Shown here in pieces: positions 10,554 to 21,359 of a stretch of 64,000 nucleotides of DNA; position 1 is the stretch's first letter; each line of letters begins with the position of its first letter. This DNA is from Axinella damicornis (Eukaryota; Porifera; Demospongiae; Axinellida; Axinellidae), in the NCBI GenBank assembly GCA_963931865.1, contig OZ007505.1, positions 4,348,824 to 4,412,823 of the forward strand, written 5' to 3'. The notes under the pieces were generated by a model. The model did no database searches, was not told where the DNA came from, and saw nothing but the letters and a program-made list of their open reading frames with translations. The position numbers were made by a program, and so were the translations under genes.

Positions 10554-11966
10554 ATGAGCAAACAAAACCCGACACGAGAACAGATCGCTGAGGCGGTAGA
10601 CACGTTGGGGAAATGGTTTCCAGAAGAGGCACCAAAGTTGGCGAAATATCGCGAGGCCATCATCGACCACGTTGTTCGAAAATCCGAACCAGCAGCTGGC
10701 TCTGCACTGGCGACAATGAAATACAGTGAAGCATGCCCTGAGGCTGCCGTGCTGGTAGAGCTCCCAAAGCTGACTCCTTGCGAGGAGGCCTGCATCAAAG
10801 TGGTCGTTGATGTGGTGTTCGTAGTTATTGGTTTGGTCGGCCTACATGTGTCCAACGAGGAACGAATCACACGGGCCATCATCCGAGAACTCGGTGGTGA
10901 TACCCTGCGCGGATTCAGCCGGGCGATTCACGCTTTCAGTGATGCTGATGGCGCAATGAACAAGGCCAAGGCCCTTTTTAAACTCTTTGGCCAGATCTTT
11001 AACGCCGGTGGCTTCAAGGCCACCCTCAAGATCATCAAGGACGAAATGAGCTGGTGGGATTGGATTAAGACGTGCTTGATCGCCGTGGCCCAGATTACTG
11101 CTTGGTTTGCGACAGACGGCGTCGCGTTCATTGCCGAGGTGGCCTTAAGCATCATGAGCGCTGAGCAATTGATCGAGGATGCTGTAAAAGTAGTCCAAGA
11201 CTGCAATTGCAATTCACCAGTGAAACCAGGACCAGCCATTGGTGATGGACCTTGGTTTCACACTACTGCTGCTACAACCTCTTCAGATGTCGTGTATGCA
11301 GTGCAGAAGGGAGACCTCTACAGAACCAGCCCAATAGACGGACATTACACGAAAGTCAGCAGTGACTGGGGGGATACAAAGTGCTTGGCATTTAACGCAG
11401 GCTTACTTTACATCATCTTGAAGCAGGATGACCAGCTTTTCCTGTACTCAGTTGACCCGATACAGCAGGATCCAGCTGGACGGACGCTGCTGCAAAAATT
11501 GCCTGGGTCTACTGCTCGCTGCATGGTGGGCGTGGGAGCACGTCTCTATTATGTAGCCGACTCAACATTGTACTTCGTGGGCACAACTGGCGGTGGAGCC
11601 CCAACAGCCTTGACAGACGTTTGGAGCGGTGCCACCTGCATGACCAAACTCGGCGATTTCCTGTACATCGCAGCAAACTCCAAACTTTACCGTGTGGATC
11701 CTGACAACGGTCAGCCCAAGGAAAGTTTCGGTGATTACAGCGATACTCCATGCATGTCTTCCTACAATGGCAAACTCTACATCGTCCAGAAGAAAGACCT
11801 GTATCGAGTCGATGGGATGACAGGCAGTTATGTCAACATCAGCAAACCAGCTGGCACTTGGCATGACAGCACTGTCATGACAACGCTCGCCGATGATCTG
11901 TATATTGTGCAGAATGGCAACATCTACTGTGTCGACCCAAGCAATGGAAATTATACCAAACCCTGA
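10554..11966 (+). CDS. Intronless two-domain protein: helical N-domain fused to six-bladed propeller-like domain
   Basis: Single-exon gene of 470 codons from the ATG at 10554, chosen because the related gene at 16480 shares MSKQN; an in-frame extension to 10491 has only a GTG. Residues 1-220 form a mostly helical domain with two hydrophobic segments (about 82-97 and 171-201) around MSWWDWI and WFATDGVAFIAEVAL. After a Pro/Gly linker, residues 233-470 contain six repeats of about 38-45 residues of the form LYIV...LYRVDP.(N/T)G.Y, with Cys-Met at the repeat ends. This is the pattern of a six-bladed beta-propeller of the tectonin/tachylectin-like kind. Function is unknown. No introns occur, unlike the neighbouring NEDD4-like gene. 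The WWDW...ATDGVAF signature resembles hypothetical bacterial and fungal proteins I remember, so horizontal origin is possible but unproven. Relatives at 16480, 22596 and 13488. Confidence 0.8.
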   Translation: MSKQNPTREQIAEAVDTLGKWFPEEAPKLAKYREAIIDHVVRKSEPAAGSALATMKYSEACPEAAVLVELPKLTPCEEACIKVVVDVVFVVIGLVGLHVSNEERITRAIIRELGGDTLRGFSRAIHAFSDADGAMNKAKALFKLFGQIFNAGGFKATLKIIKDEMSWWDWIKTCLIAVAQITAWFATDGVAFIAEVALSIMSAEQLIEDAVKVVQDCNCNSPVKPGPAIGDGPWFHTTAATTSSDVVYAVQKGDLYRTSPIDGHYTKVSSDWGDTKCLAFNAGLLYIILKQDDQLFLYSVDPIQQDPAGRTLLQKLPGSTARCMVGVGARLYYVADSTLYFVGTTGGGAPTALTDVWSGATCMTKLGDFLYIAANSKLYRVDPDNGQPKESFGDYSDTPCMSSYNGKLYIVQKKDLYRVDGMTGSYVNISKPAGTWHDSTVMTTLADDLYIVQNGNIYCVDPSNGNYTKP

Positions 11967-13487
11967 GCTGATTCAAGAGCTGTAGCTACATTTGTCAGCA
12001 TTTGCAAGTTAGAGTTTGGAGTAGAGGTAGACTCAGAAACTGGGACCAGTAGCTACATGTATAGCTAGCTAATAGTGTAGTGAATTTTTTAGTTGTTTGT
12101 ATATGCACGCAAATTTGGTGTAGTGTGATCATGAGTTAACTCAGAACCCTTGTACCACCATGGGAGTACGCAGATGCGTGTGTTATGTGGTGCCCGCCTG
12201 CATGTTGCTGATACAGCAGTGTCACAATCAAGGAAGTAGCCTAGAGAGATCTTCCGGGCTGAAGCGTTGGAGGGTTCTTGCATGCACATTGTATGTGCTC
12301 TCACTTCATGAACCTGCTGCCATGCCATATCTCACTACTAAGCTTACTGCTGCATGCTTATGCCTCAGGTTTAGCCTTAAAATCGGGGCAGACTCGTGAG
12401 TATCATTCACTTTAACTTTAACTTGGACTGGACTATGGACTGGACTGGACTGACCAAAACAGCTGTATACAGACAGCAAAGGTCACCAAAGCTATGAAGG
12501 GTCGTCTCCAGCTCTGTCTCAAGCTGCTTTCTTATTGGCAGTGTTTGAGACATTCTACCGTCCACTAATCGTCGCTGTCATGGGCATGCAGGCAGGCATA
12601 TTCTTTGCTATAAATATAGGAACCTGTATGGTCAAACATCAATGTAGCTATATATAGCTACAACGAAGGGGCAAATCATGCTGTCTTCTTTAGGTACATG
12701 AGGTGGGCAGCTGAGGGTGGGAAACTAGCTAAGTCTAATTTGGAGTGGCCTGATCATGCTTGTGAAGTACTAATGTAGCTGGGGGGTTGCACTAACAGTG
12801 TCTTCTAACTCTCTGTCTCCCCCCCCCCCCCCCCAGCTTCCTCCTGCTTCTTCCTCTCCTCCTCCCTGTCCCTCTCTCCTACCTCTGTGGAGGTTTTCAG
12901 GCTGGAAAGCAATAGTGGGTTTTTAGGTTGTGCAGCATGATGTTGAGTTACATTCGAATGACAGTGATGTGTGATGTGTGATGTGCATGCTGCACATGCA
13001 CTCGCTCATGCAGGCTCACCCCACAATGTCATACATTCTTCTAGTTTACATTCGTACTGGTATAAATGTATACATATACTAGGGGGATTGTCATCGTGGA
13101 GCAAGCCACAGCATGCATGTCGTACCTAGCTTGAGACTATCGCCATAGCATTTTAGGCACTGGTAGTTGCAACATAAACATAGGCAGCAGGTTCATGAAG
13201 TGAGAGAGCTTATATAGCATGCAAGAAGCCAAGAACCCTCCAATGCTCCAGCCCGTAAGATCTTTACTCTGTATCAGCAGCATGCAAGCAGGCACCACAT
13301 CTGCACATTCTCATAGTGGTATGAGGGTTCTGAGTTAACTAATGACCACACCAAGTTTGCACGCATATACAAATGTGTCATACAACCAAAAGTTTCACTA
13401 CACTTAGTAGCTACTGGTCCCAGTTTCTATTCTACCTCTACTCCAAACTCTTACAAATGCTGAAAAATATATAGCTCTTGAATCAGC
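11967..13487. other. Duplicated 3' flank of the propeller gene, with an inverted second copy
   Basis: The first 400 bp (to about 12370) recur in inverted orientation at about 13130-13487 and in direct orientation at 23322-23660, so the 3' flank travels with the coding sequence. A fragment at about 12537-12585 matches the 5' leader of the 16480 gene (GTCCACTAATCGTCGC). A poly-C run lies near 12820-12834. The segments near 12680-12770 and 12840-13040 recur inverted at about 24780-24900 and 23780-23960. Confidence 0.65.
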
Positions 13488-13664
13488 TCAGAGTTTGGTA
13501 TAATTTCCATTGCTTGGGTCAACACAGTAGACATTGCCATTCTGCACAATGTACAGATCATCGGCGAGCGTTGTCATGACAGTGCTGTTATGCCAAGTGC
13601 CAGCTGGTTTACTCAGTGATGTTGACATAACTGCCTGTCATCCCATCGACTCGATCGATACAGA
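13488..13664 (-). pseudogene. Fragment of the propeller gene (last two blades), inverted
   Basis: The minus strand matches the 3' end of the 10554 and 22596 genes from the GVDGMTGSYV region to the stop at 13488-13490, with small indels that break the frame near the Ser-Lys-Pro repeat. It is joined on its 5' side directly to an inverted copy of the upstream region found before the 22596 gene. The copy therefore lost the promoter-proximal part, the start codon and four blades. Confidence 0.8.
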
Positions 13665-13830
13665 ATGTAGGTGATATCTGATTATGTGGATCATGCAGCT
13701 GTCGTACAGGCTGTCTTATGCAATTAGCACATAGGTGGTTATGCTGAAAAGTTGGCAATAGCATGCTAACCTTGACCCAAGAGACAATGCTGATATCTGA
13801 GATCAGAACTCAATAATTGCAACCGGAGAG
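13665..13830 (-). repeat. Inverted copy of the cassette's upstream region
   Basis: The reverse complement contains TAGCATGCTATTGCCAACTT, CAGCATAACC and GCATAAGACAGCCTG, as at 20505-20580 and 22315-22395. It marks the upstream part of the deleted inverted cassette. Confidence 0.75.
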
Positions 13831-13924
13831 CTGAGTTCTCTGAAAACAACATGGTCCACGTATAAATTATTTCATCCTCATCCTACCAATTTCCTGTTAA
13901 TCAGGAAATTTAAATTGATGTTGA

Positions 13925-13925
<1 letters not shown>

Positions 13926-13972
<47 letters not shown>
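13926..13972. repeat. Poly-G tract, 47 bases
   Basis: Uninterrupted run of G, potentially quadruplex-forming and prone to assembly length error. Confidence 0.95.
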
Positions 13973-13976
<4 letters not shown>

Positions 13977-16100
13977 CTTGCGAGTACCATTCACCTTTAA
14001 CTTTGAATCCTGCATTGGTTGAGCTGCTACTTTGCAGCATACAGATACGTATAAAGGTGGAAGTTACTGACCATTCATGTTTATGTGCATGGCTCCATCA
14101 GATTTCCTGTGACCTGGCTGTGTACAATGAACTTGACGCTCTGAACGGTGACATGATGGTAATCCTGCTTGTCTAGAAAGCTAATATGTGATGGGAAGGT
14201 GCACCTGCCTATCTGTCATTCCATATTGGTACCAACCATTGGTGCTTACTGGTAGCTAGTATCCAAGTAATTCTGTACATTGCATGTCGGCGGCTCGATG
14301 CACCCTTAATGTTTATCCTTAATGTATACGTCCCTTAGCCTCGTTCCCAGGCCTCCACCCCAGCTTTTGTCGCTTGCAGTACGAAGAGCGCGCTTTTCGT
14401 ACTGCAAGCAACAAAAGCTGGGGTGGAGGCCTGGGAACAAGGACAGGAAGTGTGGACAGGAAACTAAAGTCTAGTCTTATACTACGAAATCGTGCGTGGG
14501 CCAATGGCCACACTAAATAAGTCTTGAAAATACAAAGAGAATCACTGCATGGCCGCGAGCTAACTGACCCTTCTACTACATGCTGGTCACTCAAAGTATA
14601 TACACAAAAGCCCATTGTGACCAAAGCAAAGACCCACTGGTACAACCTATAACAAAGAAAGGAAGTACAAATCTGAAACCAAGTTCAGAGTTCCACAGGA
14701 AATTAAACAAACCAAAGGTACTAATCACGGCAAAATACGATACTGACCTCGTTCCCAGGCCCCAATTACCGAGCGCCTGGGAATGAGGCTACTATTAATG
14801 ATACGGCAAACATAATAATTATTACAGTAAAGCAGCCTAACATTACCTATGTACCGTTCTACCACAAATTATTGATAATTGCATGCATGAGGACCTTGGA
14901 CCCAAGAGACAGTGACGTGCAACTATATATGAGAAATTTGAAAGACAACATGAGAGATGAAGATACAGTGGATTCTTCCCATTGACAATTCAATCAGAAG
15001 GGTTATCTGCATGCAGGTAGTTGCTCATGTCCCTCACATATATTATACACTCTATAGTTAACATTTAGCAGTGAGAGGTTCCATGCACTCGCATCAGTTG
15101 AAAGGAAATCATGATGGAGATTCAGGGTGAATCTTTCAGCTGCTCATGCAGAACCCAGTACTCTTGATGTGAATGCTGTGTTGACCAATAGCATCAACAG
15201 GCTTAGGTGAAGGCAAATCAGAACCAGAGGTGCTGTGACGGGTTCTTTCAGCGTTGTTGGCAAACCTTAGGTGACATGCAGACATTCATGCACAAATAAA
15301 ACGGCTGCATGCATGCAGTATACGGAGAACAGTACAAGGCAACTATCCGAAGTTGAGACCATTGCCAGCTTGAGAACAATTGGTCTTGGTCGAGAAGGGA
15401 TATCATGTGTCTGGAGAGGATGTGCTGGCGATCTTGGGAGTCCATGGATCGAGTTGAAAAGTGGAAACTGGGGGGAGTGATTCTCCCTTGTCAACATTAG
15501 TATACATGCAGAGAGGAAGACAACATCAACAACAATAACAACACCAACAGTAAAAGTGTGAAAGTTAATGTTTAAAGCTGCATGATTGATTGTAGCTACT
15601 GCCAATGATGACATTTCTCAAGTGTCATGGGGAGTTTATTCCATGTAAATGTGTTCGCTGATACGAAGATAAATGAGTTGGAATTTCTTGGACCACTCAC
15701 ATTAAAAATCCCCTGAACAATTATTATGCACATCGTAGTGTATACGTAATCCAGTTTGCATGCAAGACGTATATGCACTTCTTTGTAAGGTAACAATACA
15801 TGCATATGCACTTGTCCTGACTTGTCTTGCACACGATCTGATGTTATTTTAGCACGGGTGTAATTGTTGTTTTGACAAGCCAGGAATAACACACATGCCA
15901 AAACAACACATTAACCAGCCAACTAGCGGTACCAAGTGTTGTTTTCCGGGACATTCGATTAACACACGATTTCATGTTATTTTAGCACGGCTGTTCTTGG
16001 AGTGAGCTTGTGATGATCACAACTCACAGCTGGAAAGTTTTGACATCAGGCATGATCACCTGTAGCTACCGGATGCATATGATGCATGACGAACTGATAA
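13973..16100. other. Intergenic stretch, duplicated fragments and hairpins
   Basis: No gene recognised. The part at about 13980-14270 recurs at about 24160-24420 (GTTGAGCTGCTA, CCTGTGACCTGGC-like segments), so it belongs to the duplicated cassette. It includes the hairpin at 14336-14443 and a shorter relative at 14750-14790. Confidence 0.5.
14336..14443. repeat. Perfect long hairpin of the CCTCGTTCCCAG family
   Basis: Two arms of about 47 bp, starting GCCTCGTTCCCAGGCC and ending GGCCTGGGAACAAGG, flank a loop of about 10 bp (GAGCGCGCTT). The structure is that of a minimal foldback MITE. Confidence 0.9.
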
Positions 16101-16479
16101 CCATGTTGTTTTCCAGTGAATTCAGCTGCAGCTTCTGATCTCAGATACAAGCATTGCATGCCTCTTGGGTCAAAGGTTGTGATGCGATTACCAACTTTTC
16201 AGTATAACCGAGACAGTACACTATCATCCGATATCACTGACACTAAGTTCCTAGAAACACCTGCAAGATACAGTCAAGTCATTCTTAGCTCTTAGAAGTT
16301 GGTAGAATCTGGCATGTTAAACATGCATGCGACTTCTGTATAAAAGCGTTGCACTTGTAGGCACATGCAAGTCATATCGGCAGTGTTCCAGACATTCGTA
16401 TACCGTCCACTAATCGTCGCCGTCTGGGCCACGCAAGATAGCTATATTGCTGAAAGTGATTGCCGGTCGGAATTACGAA
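16100..16479 (+). promoter_or_regulatory. Promoter and leader of the N-domain-only gene
   Basis: The region matches that upstream of the 22596 gene: the ATTGCCAACTT-like block, GATATCAC, then a TATA box TATAAAAG at 16339-16346 followed by CACTTGTAGGCACATGCAAG and GTCATATCGGCAGTGTT. Transcription would start near 16370, giving a leader of about 110 nt. The gene at 10554 lacks this promoter block directly upstream. Confidence 0.65.
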
Positions 16480-17142
16480 ATGAGCAAACAAAACCTGACA
16501 CGAGAACAGATCGCTGAGGCGGTAGACACGTTGGGGAAATGGTTTCCAGAAGAGGCACCAAAGTTGGCGAAATATCGCGAGGCCATCATCGACCACGTTG
16601 TTCGAAAATCCGAACCAGCAGCTGACTCTGCACTGGCGACAATGAAATACAGTGAAACACGCCCGGAGGCCGCCATGCTGGTCGGGCTCCCAAAGCTGAC
16701 TCCTTGCGAGGAGGCCTGCGGCAAAGTGGTCGTTGATGTGGTGTTCTTCGTTTTTGGTTTGGTCGGCCTACATGTGTCCAACGAGGAACGAATCACACGG
16801 GCCATCATCCGAGAACTCGGTGGTGATACCTTGCGCGGATTCAGCCGGGCGATTCACGCGTTCAGTGATGCTGACGGCGCAAAGAACAAGGCCATTGCCC
16901 TGTTTAAACTCTTTGGCCAGATCTTTAACGCCGGTGGCTTCAAGGATGCCTTAAAGGTCATCAAGGACGAAATGAGCTGGTGGGATTGGATTAAGACGGG
17001 CTTGATCGCCGCGGCCCAGATTACTGCTTGGTTTGCGACAGACGGCGTCGCGTTCATTGCCGAGGTGGCCCTAAACATCATGAGCGCTGAGCAATTGATC
17101 GAGGATTCTGTAAAAGCAGTCAAAGACTGCAATTGCAAGTGA
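16480..17142 (+). CDS. N-domain-only protein, intronless
   Basis: 220 codons, about 90 percent or more identical by eye to residues 1-219 of the 10554 product (MSKQNLTREQ, MSWWDWIKTGL, WFATDGVAFIAEVAL), ending DCNCK-stop. Homology to the fused gene stops exactly at the junction between N-domain and propeller linker, where a TGA follows. This is either the ancestral free-standing domain or a precise truncation. The ATG is preceded by a TATA promoter at 16339 shared with the propeller-only gene. The frame is fully open and most differences from the paralogue are substitutions, so it looks functional. Role unknown; two hydrophobic segments suggest membrane contact. Confidence 0.78.
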   Translation: MSKQNLTREQIAEAVDTLGKWFPEEAPKLAKYREAIIDHVVRKSEPAADSALATMKYSETRPEAAMLVGLPKLTPCEEACGKVVVDVVFFVFGLVGLHVSNEERITRAIIRELGGDTLRGFSRAIHAFSDADGAKNKAIALFKLFGQIFNAGGFKDALKVIKDEMSWWDWIKTGLIAAAQITAWFATDGVAFIAEVALNIMSAEQLIEDSVKAVKDCNCK

Positions 17143-17399
17143 GAGGACCTCGGAGATGGATGCGCACCACTCTACATGTACAATAGATGGAACGTTTCTT
17201 ATTTCGTATAGGTCTAGGCCTCGTAGTAGCTACATGCCATGGATATACCAATTATTGTCGTGACTGCAATTGTAACTAATTTTTTTCCTATAAAACTTTA
17301 TGCAATAAGAAATCAAAGTGCACGGTCGGGCATGTATTACGGCCAGGGCCAGTTTCAATGCGCATGCGTGCCGTTTACCTATACTTAAAGTATGCCGGT
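17143..17399. other. 3' flank of N-domain gene
   Basis: Unlike the fused and propeller-only genes this flank is unrelated to their 3' flanks. No gene seen. Confidence 0.5.
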
Positions 17400-17660
17400 G
17401 TCAAGTGAAAATAGGCACCCCGGAAAATGGGCATCCCGGATGTCCATTTTCACGCAAATATAGGCATCCCGATACCCATATTTACGTGATTACAGGCATC
17501 CTGATGCCCATATTTACAGTGAATATGGGCATCCCGCTGTGAATATAGGCATGCAGCTGAGATTTTCATCCAGATGCTCAATTTCACGCAAATAAAGTCA
17601 GTCACCCGATGCCCCTAAATATGGGCATCCTAATACCCATTTATGTGCATGGGCATCCCG
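17400..17660. repeat. Degenerate tandem repeat with GGGCATCC / GGATGCCC motifs
   Basis: About seven imperfect units of 30-40 bp carry ATAGGCATCCCGATACCCAT-like sequence alternating with its partial complement, so adjacent units can pair. The motif ATATTTAC(A/G)TG follows most units. Confidence 0.75.
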
Positions 17661-19395
17661 CTGTGAATTTAGCCGAATTATATAATGCTAAGTTCCATCA
17701 TAGATAACAGAGCATCTATGGTTCCATGTAGAAATACATTCAAAAGTGAATGTACAAAAGTAAATATAAATATTATAGCAAACTTGGTATACTATAGCTA
17801 AATCTGCAGAACATAAGGCTTAAATTTATGAATGTACAACTAATTTATGTATGTATAAGAACTAAAGTTCATCTTCATCTCCAGCTATATGCATGTTGAT
17901 CCTTCTGGGTACTATACTGCTGATAGCGCAAGTAATTGTATATTACACAGAACAAGGATCTTTAAAACTAAACGTGGATTGGAAACGGCAATATAAAATT
18001 ACTACGTAATCCGCGTTGCGCTTGCTTTGTGTTACATAAATTACTACTTAGTTGTACATTCATAAATTTAAGTCTTATGTTCTGCAGATTTAGCCATGGT
18101 ATACCAAGTTTGCTATATATTTTTACTTTTGTACATTTACTTTTGAATGCAGAGAGCATGCAGGGACCTATTGACCTTCAGCTAGCTGAAGGTCACATTC
18201 ATTGAACTCATGATCATTGAACTCACTTTCCTCATTTGCGTAACCACTACTTTTATTTATTTAATTAATTATTTATTTATTTATATATACCACCCCGTAC
18301 GTAATGTATGTAAACTGAGGAAACCCTCCTGTTGTCCTTCATTAAAGTTTTTTGGTCAGGGAAAAAATAAAAATAATAAAAATAAAATAAAAAAACAACT
18401 TTGTGTTAGGTTATCTTGACCAAGGAAGCACCCAGAGAGATGAACTACTTGCTATCAATGCTTGTGTTGTTACTGCATTAGGCTGTAAGTTTCTTTGCGC
18501 CTCGTAAGAACGGAAGCTAGGTACGCAGCCTCTCTGTCATTAAATTGGGCCTGTGACACATGATTACTTGTGTTAGGTTATCTCGACTAAGAAAGCACCT
18601 AGCGATATGAAACTACTTGCTGTCAATGCTTCTGTGGTTGCTGCATTAGGCTGTTGAGTTTCAGGAAGAAGTCTGATCTGGGAGCGAGGCTAACGCCCAC
18701 ACGCGCAACACGGATTGTGACATAATTTGTATTGCTGTTTCCAATCCACGTTTCATTTTAATTATCCTTGTGCAGAACGAGAATCGGCCGTCTGTGCATG
18801 GCTCAGAGTTCGGCTCTTGGCTGGCATCTCGATCTCCCCCATTCTCGCACAGTAGTCTACTTTGATTTATGCTCTTTATACTCACCCATCTTGCATTTGA
18901 CACGTCTTGAGAACTGAACCCGTACCGCTGGCGCCGGACGCTCCATGAACCTTTTGGACATTCTCACTTTTGGCATCTATGCTTTTGGACATTCTCGCAC
19001 CATCCCTTACCGAAAATTGACAGTACAGCCGGAAAACAATACTCGCACGTACCACGCTAATTGAATCATGGATTATCCATGATTGAATTAATACGCGACT
19101 AGCCCGCGACCTTAACGCATCAATCCCACTCTCCAACAGGCAATGGGGATTTCAAGCAGCTAGGGAAATCTACAGTTACCGCTCTTTTGTCTGTGACTTT
19201 TGAATGCAGCTAAGTAAATTTGCACTGAAAGTAACACAAGGATGTTTTCCCAGTACAAAAGTAAACTGGCTGCTAGCTGACTGTAGCCTCGTTCCCAGTC
19301 CCACGCCCAGCTTTAATTTTCGTCGCTTGCAGTACGGTTTACCGGTCGGAATTACGAGGCTAAGCTGACTGCACTTAAACTTAAACTTCTAGACT
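17661..19395. other. AT-rich intergenic region with direct repeats
   Basis: No gene recognised. An inverted pair lies at about 17745-17845 and 18045-18145 (TATACTATAGCTAAATCTGC and its partner). A direct repeat of about 85 bp lies at 18401-18490 and 18571-18660 (GTGTTAGGTTATC, GCATTAGGCTGT). A CCTCGTTCCCAG hairpin relative occurs at about 19284-19365. Confidence 0.55.
18401..18660. repeat. Direct repeat, two copies of about 85 bp
   Basis: Copies at 18401-18490 and 18571-18660 share TGTGTTAGGTTATCT, GAAGCACC, ACTACTTGCT, CAATGCTT and GCATTAGGCTGT at about 85 percent identity by eye. Confidence 0.8.

Positions 19396-19426
<31 letters not shown>
19396..19426. repeat. Poly-G tract, 31 bases
   Basis: Uninterrupted G run. 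Confidence 0.95.
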
Positions 19427-19428
<2 letters not shown>

Positions 19429-19489
19429 ATACAGAGAATGAAAAACTATTTTGCATTTCTACGTATAGATAAAGCATGGCAGTATGGCA

Positions 19490-20600
19490 GTCAGTGCTGT
19501 ATGGCTTGTATACAAGGGGCACAGCCCCAATTAAAGTTGAAGGACTGTATCAGACAGCATACAACTGACAGCGGTCTATGGTGTGCAGTACAATGCACAA
19601 TTGAACTGCAGTTCCCATTACCTATAGCTTCCTGGCAAGAAATTCCAAATGCATCCTGGGAAGTGAACATACAGTGGTCATTGGCTAATCAAATCTGAAG
19701 GCTCAGGTCCAAGGTTCTCATCCAATTACCAATTTCTCAGATTTAGTAGTTTCCTGTCCACACTTCCTCAGTTGCAATGTGGCCAGCAATTATCATTATT
19801 CATTACTATGAATATAATATTAAGCATTTTGGGTGAGTCCAGGAGCCATTGTAGATGGCCATTCGCATTCTTGTCGCACCTGCGTCTGTGTCTGCGTCCA
19901 TGTCTGCGTCCGTGTCCACGTCCATGTCTGCGTCTGAGTCCACGTCCAAACTGGGCTGTATCTGCCTTTTCCACTTTACCCTGGAAAATTTACTTAGGTC
20001 ACAGTTAATGTATACTGCAGTTCACATGACACTGATCTTTGTAAGGGAAGAATGCTGTATAGCACTTGTCCGCATGACGCCGGAGCCTATCGCACTACTC
20101 CATGCATTGTGTGTTGTCGCAAATATAGCTAGTCCCCAGGGATTCTATTATCTATGTCACTAGACACTTTTGTAGTCTAGCGGGTCTATAGCCCCTCGAA
20201 TTTTCCCCAGCGCGGAACCGCACGCATACTCGAAAGTGATTGTGTGCTGGAGAAAACAAACGTTGGCTTGTTAGACTAGGACTATAGCTAGCTGAAATTC
20301 TGGTGGCAAGTGCAAGAAAAAACCATTATGAGACAGGAAACCATTTCAATTAACCAATAAGCATCAACAGGATGTGATTACCTACAGATTTAATAGGAAA
20401 TATTATACACTGACTTGCAGTTTACACAGAATTCCGTTCTCAGGTTGCAATTATTGAGGAACTCAAATTCTGATCTCAGATATCAGCATTGTCTCTTGAG
20501 TCAAAGGTTAGCATGCTATTGCCAACTTTTCAGCATAACCGCCTACGTGCTAACTGCATAAGACAGCCTGGAAGTCATAGCTGCATGATTAACATCATCA
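19490..20600. repeat. Duplicated upstream cassette, copy 1
   Basis: This segment is repeated in the same order at about 21360-22420. Shared markers are TTGTATACAAGGGGCACAGC, the GTGTCTGCGTCCATGTC 6/12-bp repeat near 19880-19950 (21725-21775), CATGCATTGTGTGTTG, ATGAGACA(A/G)GAAACCATT and ATTGCCAACTTTTCAGCATA. The second copy leads directly into the promoter of the propeller-only gene. Here a SINE follows and no gene does. No coding sequence recognised. Confidence 0.75.
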
Positions 20601-20611
20601 GATATCACTGA

Positions 20612-20788
20612 AGTGGGTGGCTGGTGGCCGAGTGGTTAAAGCATTCGACTGCTAATCGAAAGGTTGCAGGTTCGAATCCCACCATTGCCATAGGAGAGAC
20701 CTGGGTCGACCCATAGGCTCTGCCTTCTCCAGGCCCTCGTTAGCCACCATTGTGGTAAACCCCTCAAGGGTACTTCAAGTCAAGTCAA
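20612..20788 (+). repeat. tRNA-Ser-derived SINE
   Basis: The head carries a perfect box A (TGGCCGAGTGG, from 20625) and a perfect box B (GGTTCGAATCC, from 20669). An anticodon arm TTCGA-CTGCTAA-TCGAA gives GCT (Ser). A non-tRNA body follows and ends in TCAAGTCAAGTCAAG. The T-stem and acceptor stem have mismatches, so this is a SINE rather than a working tRNA. The paralogous sites at about 22410-22435 and 16235-16255 lack it, so it inserted after the cassette duplicated. Confidence 0.75.
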
Positions 20789-21359
20789 GCACCTAGCTGC
20801 AACAGTCAGGTTATTCTTAGAAGTCAATCTGGCATGTATAACCAAGGTAACCACTGTGTGGATAAACTACCAGTTTGCTTTTAATGTTCTGAGCCTAATT
20901 CTGGGAGCTCAAGTGGTTTTGAGGCATTCTGAAACCATATCATGGGCCTGGTAGCTAACCGGTGTTGCTGACAGATTGGCTAGTAAGTGCTAGTTGCCCA
21001 GCTGAATCCGGTTTAGTGTAGTAGCTATAGCTAGCTATAAGATATGTCAATTTGAGTGGAAAACATTGTTAAGTGGACACTGCACTGAAAGTAGCTAACA
21101 CAAGGATGTTTCCCAGTACAAAACTTGTATACAAGCCGTACAGCACTGACCACCATGCTTTATCCAGCTATACGTACAATTGCAAGGATTATTGGTATGT
21201 TCCCCCACCCCACAATAAAATCAGTCTTCCAATTGTTTAGCTAAGTGCAGTGAGTTAGCAGCCAGTTTAGTTGCACAGAATAAATTTGTTAATTCGGAAT
21301 ATCCTGAACGAACTTATTCCGTAAAAACATCCAGTTGGGTGACTGTTTTTTTGTGTGTG
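20789..21359. other. Intergenic, no gene
   Basis: Nothing recognised apart from fragments shared with 19200-19300 (GTAACACAAGGATGTTT, CCCAGTACAAAA). Confidence 0.5.

Noticed and set aside
20622..20690. Functional tRNA-Ser(GCT) gene
   Set aside because: Boxes A and B are perfect, but the T-stem and acceptor stem have mismatches, no long variable arm exists, and a SINE body follows.
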